A DNA stretch of 64,000 bases from Zhengitettix transpicula. Its lineage: Eukaryota; Arthropoda; Insecta; Orthoptera; Tetrigidae. The DNA lies in the NCBI GenBank assembly GCA_037074705.1, contig CM073591.1:133617032-133681031 (forward strand). Direction: 5' to 3'. The notes under the pieces were generated by a model. It did no database searches. It was not told the origin of the DNA and saw nothing but the letters and a program-made list of their open reading frames with translations. The translations under genes were made by a program, and so were the position numbers. Of this stretch, positions 56,236 through 64,000 are shown piece by piece; position 1 is the first letter of the stretch; every line of letters begins with the position of its first letter.

Positions 56236-57366
56236 TGTAATAAACAAACAAATGAAGGTTAGTTAAATGAATTAATTAAACAAAAAATTAATTAAAATTT
56301 GAATGATAGTTAGCCACACGTTGACGACGGCATTTATGTAATAAATATGTACTAATAAAAGGTGCTCTTAATTATTAAGAATAATTAACAAAATTGTTAC
56401 GTATTTATAAATTTATTATTGATAATTACACATTATATGCCCTGCTTTACACGCCGAATTCCGTCAATTTAGCAAACAAATATCTAACTTTTACTTTAAT
56501 AATTCGTGGCGTTCTATGAAAATATAACTTTATAATTTTACAATTAATTACGTTGAATTTCTCATTATCTCAGGGTCACCACTGGGTTTGATAGGAAGAA
56601 CAAATACAATGAGCTAAAATATTAACAAACCAAACTCATTGAAGTTAACGGAATACAATATTAAATACAAAAGTAAAAGAAAACTAATGAAAAGAAAAAC
56701 GTGAACGAAATCTGACTATACCCTTTAGTTATCGTTTACTGTCATTAATAATTGTTTTGTACTCACAATAGTGCTACTAGTACCAGTTTGGATTCTTCTT
56801 GTTTGAATTTAACACTCACTAAAACAGAACATTCATTACTCACTGATTCTACACTTTAGAATTTGAATACACGCAGTCGCTTCCCTCGTGTGTCTGCTAT
56901 CCGGGAATCTGGATTAGCCCACCCTCAGCCGGTTGCCGGACGTAGATTTCATTAAAGTCTCTCGATGCGACAATTAGTTCAATTTGTGAAGCAAAACTTC
57001 TGCTTCCAAATTGCGATTTTATGTGTCTCTCCGACAAACTGCTTACTCGCGTTTTATATAAACTATCATATCTCGCCGTTTGACCTCCTGGATAACACTA
57101 TTCATGCTTTTAGGTTAGCAAACTTTACTGTGTTATTACTTTATGTGAACCGTTCTGTCTCGTATCTCGGCGCAGACATTTCCTTTCGCGTCTTGCCGCT
57201 AACTTTACCGTTTCGCTTCTTGCCGTCGACTGCGTTCCTCTAGGCGCGCGGTCTCCAGTCTCCCATTGTTAACAAAGAAAGACCCGCTGCGATTGTTGTC
57301 TTTAAGCACCCGTTCCGCCAACAATTATATTAAAAACAATTAATAGCCTGTTTAATTGGTATTACA
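56236..57366 (-). mobile_element. Solo LTR of the gypsy-like family
   Basis: TGTAAT at 56236 and ATTACA at 57366, with TA runs directly outside both ends, so a complete solo LTR of 1131 bp. Shared blocks with the LTRs at 2641 and 62334: ATCTCAGGGTC...ACTGGGTTTGATAG (56570-56600), ACGAAATCTGACTATACCC (56712-56730) and the end block AGCCTGTTTAATTGG. Orientation follows the LTR at 2641. No primer-binding site or internal region is present. Confidence 0.8.
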
Positions 57367-57371
57367 ATATA

Positions 57372-57408
<37 letters not shown>
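57367..57408. repeat. (TA)n microsatellite flanking a solo LTR
   Basis: TA run directly after the LTR end, matching the TA run on its other side. Confidence 0.95.
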
Positions 57409-57409
<1 letters not shown>

Positions 57410-58105
57410 CGAGCCGTTGTTTCGTCGTTTTCCATACACGTGCGGCATTTTTTACATTTCGAGTTAAAAATTTTGTCTATGTTAATTTCATTTTTTCAGA
57501 TACTTTTCTACTGTTCAAGTAAATAATGGTCTCTATAACAATATCGATTATTGAGGCTAGAGAAACAGTAAAAAATATGAACGTTTTATTTCTCCAATCT
57601 TTCCTTATTATAAAGCAAGTCTTAAGAACGCTTATCCTATAATCTAATAATCAACTCATCTAAACTTGTTTAATTTTTTACGATATAAATTTCAATTATC
57701 TGTTCAACAATTTTTTTACTACTTATTATTTTATTCTATGAAAAAAGTTGATAACATTAATTTTAAAAAAGTTTTTCTAAATTACATTTTCTTTTGGTAA
57801 GTACATTATCACCATTAAAAAAATTAATTTTGAGACTAGTAGATTGAAGTATTTTATTGAAAAATCCAAATTAGAGTTGCAACTATTCGCAATAACTTAC
57901 GTCAAATTATTTAAACCAGGAGCTTTCTCATAATAAATTTTCAGTTAGTAAATATCTTGTTTATATACTGAATTTTTCATTCATGTTGATATTGTTTTGT
58001 AATTACAGGTAATACTCCCGGAGAGGAAGAAAGCTCCTGGCTGTTAATAATTTGACGTAACTTATTGTCTCAATAAAGCTGACTACTGTAATAAAATAAA
58101 ACATT
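57409..58105. other. Intergenic AT-rich, nothing recognised
   Basis: AT-rich, no repeat or gene recognised. Confidence 0.5.
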
Positions 58106-58107
58106 TT

Positions 58108-58260
58108 CGGTTACAACAGGCAAGATGATATTCAAATTTATAAATATTGACATAGCTGATGACATCCTAAAAGACGATTAAATGTAGTGTATTTAATGCA
58201 TATATATGTGAAATAAACTATATAATTTGTTTATGACTAAATGCCATTTATTTATAATTT
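58108..58260 (+). mobile_element. Penelope-like end with hammerhead-like core, second copy
   Basis: Shares TTTCGGTTACAACAGGCAAG and the closing GCCATTTATTTATA block with 14650-14850. At 58156-58162 it has a perfect hammerhead CTGATGA, followed by CATCCTAAAAGACGAT, but the GAAAC part has decayed to TTAAAT. Confidence 0.5.
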
Positions 58261-59377
58261 TTTAAAAATATTTTTTCTTCAGGCTATAGTAAAAAAATTA
58301 ATTTTTTTAAAACACCGGACCACAAATACTTTAATGTACCATACAGGCCCAGCTTTAAATCGAGCATTAGAAATATACTGGAGCGTCAACAGACGACTGA
58401 CAGGACCTGAAATGAACTGAAACGTGTCATCCATACAATAGAAAAATGAAAGGTCACCGATTTATTGTAAAATTTTCCCTTGTATTAAATATTAGAATTA
58501 TTTTTATAATAATATACGGAAACGCGCCCTAGGGTACTGACGGACTGAATAAATAATTCTAATTAATTTGTTCGTTCGTCCATGTTTATTATCACTTCTT
58601 GGAAAACATGTGGTTATTAATATGAGCACTTTTATAAATTGTTTGAAGATAACCGAAGTTTGTTACGTCACTACGGAGAATGAGAGTAGAGGAAGGCGTG
58701 ACGCTTAAGGTGAATACAAGCACAAAAATGGCATTGATTTTAAATCGTCCCAAATCCAGTCGGCAAAGAAAAGCTCCGGCAATTCGATGCAAAGCAAGCA
58801 AGCAAGCACAGGCAGACTTCGACAAGGCCTGACACGTATTAAACAGGCGCCCCATCCCTAGGAGCGCATCTACCTCCCTCTACGCATACCATTCGGCAGC
58901 TGTGAGGTAGGTTTCAACATGTAATGCATAAAACATCGAGCCTTGTTCCGAGAGGAGAACGCGTGCTAAAAATCACCATACAACGAAATGGTGTTTATGT
59001 GCTTGTGATTAGAGCTCGTCTCAAGCGTCCTGTACGACATGAAACCGCCTAGTGTATTAACAGCTAAGCGCTCGTCGCTGATGATTGAACATTGAATAGG
59101 ATTGATAAATGTGAGGCAACTCGTTATAACAGGAATGATTTACTAAGACATATGTAGCCAAGCAGATATAGAATTTGATGTGTAAAAAATTCAGGGATAA
59201 TCGGAAGACGATTCGATGCTATACGAACCAAAAGTATCGAAAAGTTGTTGCACAGGGCGAGGAAAAATAAGACAATCGTAGGAAAGAGAATAGTTGAATA
59301 AAAATTAGGAATGGACGAAATTAAAGCGATAATTAAATAAAAATACAGCCAATATGTCGGAAAAATTTATTTATTAA
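58261..59377. other. Intergenic, nothing recognised
   Basis: AT-rich with a GC-richer part at 58740-59060. An 87-codon minus frame at 58592-58855 has no family motif. Confidence 0.45.
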
Positions 59378-59900
59378 CTAGCGGGGTGCTGGCGTTGCCT
59401 GGGTATTTATTTACATAAACGCGAAACAGTATTTAAATCTACATTAATCTATTAGTTATGAAGTGATTTAACTTACATTTGCAGAGGGAATGCTAATTTA
59501 ATTAGAACTTCCTTCCCGGAGCCTTCAGAGAACCATAAATACTCCCGATATCAAATATAAAAAATACCCTTAGTACCTTAAGAGCGTAGAAAATACTCTC
59601 GATACCTTAAAAGAATCAAAATTGTTAACCATACCTTAAGATAGTCAAAAATACAGAGTGAAAATTACTTAAGGTTCCTTGGAGAAAAAGGTTGAAATTT
59701 TACACGAACATAATCAGGAGAACGCTGTCAATCTCACTGATCCAGAGAAAAAAGTTTATTCGACACAAATATATTCCTTTTATGCCCCGGCCCCATAGGC
59801 TGGTAGTTGTGTCTTACCCCCATAGTGTTTGTTTCCGGATTAAAAGGAACAGGTGTGAAAAATTTGGTCGAAATTTCTGAACGGGTGTAGATTTTAATGC
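59378..59900 (-). mobile_element. Helitron-like element, second copy
   Basis: Read on the minus strand it ends TACCCAGGCAACGCCAGCAC then CCCGCTAGT, the same hairpin-plus-CTAG end as at 11190. About 59760-59880, inverted, matches 10290-10400 (AAATTT.CACAC.T, GGAAACAAACACTATGGGGG and TAAGACAC blocks). The inner part 59519-59680 is a diverged minisatellite. The outer border is uncertain and no coding region is present. Confidence 0.6.
59519..59680. repeat. Diverged minisatellite inside the Helitron-like element
   Basis: Four to five units of roughly 30-36 bp share ACCTTAAGA, a GT/ATAGAAAAT block and ACTC.CGATA. Similarity is evident by eye but imperfect. Confidence 0.55.
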
Positions 59901-59984
59901 GATTCTAATATAATTATTAAGCGGTAGTGCACACACATTCTCACGCAGAATCCATTATATTGATTACAAGAAGACAGATAAACG

Positions 59985-60085
59985 AAAAATTCGTTTCAAT
60001 ACGACGTTTCGAAATTCATATTTCTTCTAATTTAGCATATGATTACACGAAGAAGTCCCATAATTGTGGACGAAACGTTATATTG
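59985..60085. mobile_element. Two Penelope-like end fragments in inverted orientation
   Basis: On the plus strand 60046-60080 reads CACGAAGAAGTCCCATAATT then GTGGACGAAACGTTA, with a GTCC/GGAC stem before GAAAC and then GTTATATTGTAC, i.e. a possible GTA cleavage triplet. On the minus strand about 60033-59990 reads TTAGAAGAAATATGAATTTC then GAAACGTCGTATTG. The two resemble each other and face opposite ways. The first core (CTGANGA) is degenerate in both. Confidence 0.35.
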
Positions 60086-62308
60086 TACGGGAATTTTGTT
60101 TAAGCAATAAAAAAATTCTGCTTTATTGCATATTTATTTATTAAAATATCCCATCAAGTATTAAATACTAAAGCGATAATTGTAAACGCATGTATGATAG
60201 TCTAGCTCCCGTTAACAGTTGCTGTTGCTGAAATTAGTTTTCGTACATACACGGTTAGCTGTAGGATCAACCATAGTTTAAATCAGTTAAGTGTTAAATA
60301 TTAGAAATTAATTTGGCGATGTCAACGTTGTACTGAGGACGACGTTTTTTTCCGCGTGCGGACCAAATATTAGTTGAATTTCTGTATACACGTACAATGT
60401 TTTAATCTGAGAGAGAAAAAAAGACTAAAATAAAAATAAAACACTACCAACTCAACGGTTTGGTAAACATTACCGACGTTTAATGGAAATTATTACGAAT
60501 CACGAAATACGAGTGTGAAGATTACTTTTAAACGGTTTTTATTTAACTAAGGTTGACATTGGTTTACCATAAATTGGTAATATATCTAAGACATGGGACG
60601 CGAATCAAGGGGAACTCTAATAATGATTTTTTTAAGCGAAATTAATATTAAAGCTCGTATGGGTCCTTCCTAAGCCATACGGGTATTGAAGAAAAGGGTA
60701 AGGAAGTGTGGTGGTTGATGATGATCTAAGTTCCCATCAAGTTCTTCCAAGTTTGATCAGATGATTCCCGAGCCATTTAGTAATGCAAATTTAATGTGTT
60801 TAATAACCTCGCATACACAGAAAAATGTTACCCTAGTGACCATTACATTGATTAGAGGCTTCACAAGTTATCTGTCAATACTTAATACGTTAGATTACAG
60901 ACGTATAAGATTTGCTATGTTAATTTTTTTTAACCATGTGGGAAACAAGGCATTAGGCCTGATGCTTGGCTAAGCTGTCTTTATTCTTGAATATGTTAAT
61001 TGTATCGAATATGCATAAATAAAAAATGACTTTTGAAATAACAAATACTTGTACTAAAGTATTTTTATTGTGCAGTTAACTTTTCTTGCGATTTTACAGT
61101 TGTGATAATAATAAGTATTGAAATTAACATTGTACCATGCGTTTGGTTACAACCATTAGGTTTTCCATAAAAATTATTACGTATTAGATTACACTGAATT
61201 CTTATTACTATTTTAGTACATGATACAGATACAGGAGTCTATACATACCCACACAGGAAACGTAGTCCCAAAATCGACCAATCTCGCCGTATCCCGAATG
61301 AAAAGAATTTGTTAAGGTTCGCTTAGTGAATCGATGAGGGATTTAATACAGAGAGACAAAACATTTACCGAACTAAGTCACAGTGGGCCAAACTAGAGGA
61401 AGCTGAACAAAATTCTCAAAGTTCCAGTCGCCCAACTTGCATCCTATTTTCGAATTGTCTTCTCCCCGGGTGTTTGTGTCTAAATTCGCATAACGGTCTC
61501 CTTGAAACAGAGTCGGGGAAATTGCTACAATACAGACCCTTCGAGCGCAAAGTGCTGTTTTTGAGGTTGTCAAGACGCGGGGAGCTGAGGACTGTCGCGC
61601 GTGGGGAGGAAATCTGGGGTGGCGAGTGGCAAACAAAATTGGATTTTGTCCTTCCACGAGACTCGCGGTGAAAAAACAGACATGTGAGGATATCGTGGTG
61701 GCGCGAGACACAAGATATGAGAGAAAGTAGCGTGACGGGCGATGCGTCAGCCAGATAAGGCGCGCGAGGGATGAATGCAGATTGGCCACCGGGAAAAAAA
61801 AAAGTTCACGCACGTGATACCAGAGGGCTCCTTAAATTAATATCAATAAATCCCAAAGGTCACTGCTTTGAAAAACTGAACTGTCACCAGAAAACTTATT
61901 TTAGTCCTAAATCCATTGAACTTGGAAGACAAAACTCCGACATCGCAAAAATTATTACACGATAATTAATATGAAAATATATTTGAAGAAATATTACGTA
62001 TATTCTGATAAATAACTTCAAACGAGTAACGTATAGCTTTAAGAATTTTGTATTAAAAAGACAACGATTAAATAACTCATAATGTAAGTTACGAATTAGA
62101 TTGTAAATAAAGCATACTAGCCTTGCTGCTATACATGACAAAATATGTCTGCTTTATTCTGGAACACAAGCAGAATATTTGTTTAAACATCCTAATAGAA
62201 TTATTTAGCGGCAGAAGATATCGTTTATAAAATTTGGATGGTCCATTGCCTAGATTTGATAAGAAAGTGGTAAAGATAAAAATTAGACTGATGTGGGGCC
62301 GAAAAGTA
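60086..62308. other. Intergenic; GC-richer island at 61370-61790
   Basis: Mostly AT-rich. The island is unique and carries a 146-codon minus frame (61373-61813) and overlapping 64-65-codon plus frames. None has a family motif, so no gene is called. Confidence 0.4.
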
Positions 62309-62333
62309 ATTATATATATATATATATATATAT
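62309..62333. repeat. (TA)n microsatellite flanking a solo LTR
   Basis: TA run directly before the TGTAAT start of the LTR at 62334; TA-type sequence (ATATATT) also follows the other end. Confidence 0.95.
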
Positions 62334-63217
62334 TGTAATAAACAATCATTTAATAATTTAATTGTTAACGTTGTGGTCGCTATTTAATGTAATAATTAAA
62401 TATGATGGGTTAATATAAATGAAAAGCTTTGTTTTGTGGCTTTCAAAAAATAAAAGATAATTGCAAACAAAATTTGAGATGGGTTGTCTCAGGGCCTTTA
62501 CTGGGTTTGATAATGAACACAAAAAAAAATGATTTAAAATCTTATTAACAAATCAGTTTACAATTTTACCTAAACAATATGTCGGTAGAATGAAAGAAAT
62601 TAAAAGTAAAGAAATTAACTTTGATTGACAATTAAAAGGGAACGAAATCTGACTTTACCCTTTAGCTAATGTTTAGAGTTATTATAATTAAAATTTGGCT
62701 ACTCACACATTGACCGTCTGGTGCCAGCATTCTTTGTTTCCCCTACACAACACGATAAATGCAAATCGTTATTTACACAGATTCTAGTTCTCACAGAATT
62801 TACACGCTCACCGGCGAATAGAACGCAGACAAATATCCGGAGCATTGGATAAACCTCTCCTTGGTCAGAAATCGGATGTCGTCTTCCCCTCAGTGTAAAA
62901 TTGTTCGAATTTGCCTTATTACTGGAACTGATGATTTGCGTATTCTTTGAAGACTTATCTTGTTATTTTATTGATTTGAAATAGACTGCAAGGTATCTCG
63001 GTGAAAAAATTGTTATATTGTGCCTCCTTTTCTGGCTGGCTGTACACGTAAAACTGACAAGACTTTCGTGCGCGCAAACGCCATTTAGACTTTTCGACAA
63101 AGCAGCCGAGCTCGCTTCTCCATTGTTGCTTTTTTCGATCAGACCGCTATAATGGATTTATCAAACAATTCAAATTTTATGTCCAAACAATTACTGGCCT
63201 AATTATCTATTGCTACA
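62334..63217 (-). mobile_element. Solo LTR of the gypsy-like family
   Basis: Starts TGTAATAAACAA and ends TTGCTACA at 63217, with TA sequence outside both ends; 884 bp. Shares CTCAGGGCCTTTACTGGG and TTTGATAAT (62490-62515) and ACGAAATCTGACTTTACCCT (62642-62661) with the LTRs at 2641 and 56236. No primer-binding site is seen, so it is a solo LTR. Confidence 0.8.
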
Positions 63218-63592
63218 ATATATTAAGCATGTTTTATAAATGTAAAAGACAGCTTTATATTATGGTTGCATGACTCTTTCCACTTTCCTTCAAGCTTTTC
63301 TCCTCATGGAGATCTATGGAAAATTAATTAATTCTTCGGAATCTCTGACTGCGTGAGACGGTTGATGAGAATCAAAGTAGTCTCTATTTCTTCATAGGAA
63401 TATTGGTAAGAGAATTTATTATTCTGGCCCGGAATCGACCCTTGCGATCAGATTTTGGAGCATTATTAAATCAGTAAGATAGTGACAGTAATCGTTATTA
63501 AAAATTAAAATATAATATGTATTCGTTAAAAATACACTAATTAGATAAAAATATAAAAGTCACATACAAAATGAAATGATAATAAAAATATT
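63218..63592. other. Intergenic, nothing recognised
   Basis: AT-rich, no frame or repeat supported. Confidence 0.5.
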
Positions 63593-63735
63593 ACACAACT
63601 TTTCTGCAACCCTTGTTGCTTTAGTCAGGTGATTAAAAACGCAAGAGCCGTAAGAACGACACAACCGCATAAAACTCAAAAGCCTTGCGTTTTTAATCAC
63701 CTGACGAAAGCAGCAAGGATTGAAGAAAGTTCGTG
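63593..63735. mobile_element. Inverted pair of Penelope-like end fragments
   Basis: The left arm (63593-63644) reads, inverted, CTTGCGTTTTTAATCACCTG, ACTAAAGCAACAAGGG, TTGCAGAAAAGTTG. The right arm (63682-63735) reads CTTGCGTTTTTAATCACCTG, ACGAAAGCAGCAAGGATTGA, AGAAAGTTCG. Both have the CTGACNA part of the hammerhead-like core. The loop of about 37 nt is unrelated. Same family as at 12541 and 46831. Confidence 0.55.
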
Positions 63736-63767
63736 TATTACTTAGATTATCATTTCATTTTCTCTCT

Positions 63768-63797
63768 TACCTCATGTAGCCTGTTACCCTAAAAAAA
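63768..63797 (+). mobile_element. GC-rich retroelement, fragment l (3' end only)
   Basis: TACCTCATGTAGCCTGTTAC then CCTAAAAAAA, the last 24 nt of the family plus an A tail. It lies about 30 bp after a Penelope-like end. Confidence 0.7.
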
Positions 63798-64000
63798 TCA
63801 AGGAAGAATAAATACTTCATTGACCTTTTATAAGACAATCCGTTATGAACTTATCAATACTAATTTTCAATTGAAATAACTAAGTTCATACAAGTCTATA
63901 CGCACTTGGCAAGAATTATAAGTTAAGAAAAGTCAGAATTTAAATTTAAGTTGGATTTAAAACAATATTTTTTAGTAAACAGCAATCGTAATATATGTGA
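63798..64000. other. Intergenic AT-rich end of window
   Basis: Nothing recognised. Confidence 0.5.

Noticed and set aside
61373..61813. 146-codon minus-strand frame
   Set aside because: GC-rich island, no recognisable domain, shadow frames on the other strand.

Overview
This window looks like repeat-rich, AT-rich intergenic DNA from a eukaryote, most likely an insect or another arthropod with a large genome. No host protein-coding exon, tRNA gene, rRNA gene, CRISPR array or bacterial-type operon could be supported. The longest open frames are 188 and 172 codons, and none matches a known host protein. What can be recognised is a dense layer of decayed mobile elements: hAT, mariner and another IS630-type DNA transposon, Jockey-like and CR1-like LINEs, tRNA-derived SINEs, LTRs with a lysine-tRNA-type primer site, Helitron-like ends, and short pieces resembling Penelope-like elements. 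Species assignment (cockroach, stick insect or other) is a guess and is not claimed.

Layout: 1-2465 has no recognised gene. At 2466-4693 there is a minus-strand LTR with reiterated primer sites, broken by a nested array of a GC-rich retroelement. A hAT remnant lies at 4978-5900, a Jockey-like LINE tail at 6880-7380, and a GC-rich island with POU octamers at 8160-8940. A Helitron-like element ends at 11190, followed by a purine-rich island with a homeodomain-type palindrome. An IS630-type element with intact-looking inverted repeats lies at 16906-17450. A second array of the GC-rich retroelement is at 19323-20678 and a mariner relic at 20790-21490. The middle (24-36 kb) has a dispersed repeat present twice, a plus-strand LTR in a TA microsatellite, and more mariner relics. 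A CR1-like LINE tail is at 39070-39470. A large inverted mariner/SINE structure lies at 41321-42305. From 43 to 54 kb the sequence is mostly AT-rich with a few GC-richer islands, two tRNA SINEs and a foldback element. From 54 to 64 kb come another GC-rich retroelement copy, two solo LTRs, a second Helitron-like end and inverted Penelope-like pieces.

The main candidate for something undescribed is the GC-rich retroelement of about 540 bp, found at twelve places. One copy (20123-20665) has a perfect 13-bp target duplication and an A tail. It carries strong hairpins, has no recognisable tRNA head, and has a run of seven T about 95 nt from its start that would stop RNA polymerase III. Copies insert into one another, once reusing the same target sequence, and several shorter copies begin at nearly the same internal point.

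Between the elements are unique GC-richer islands with homeodomain and POU-type motifs. These could be regulatory elements in a gene desert, but that is inference only. All coordinates for degenerate elements are approximate, since they were read by eye without alignment software.
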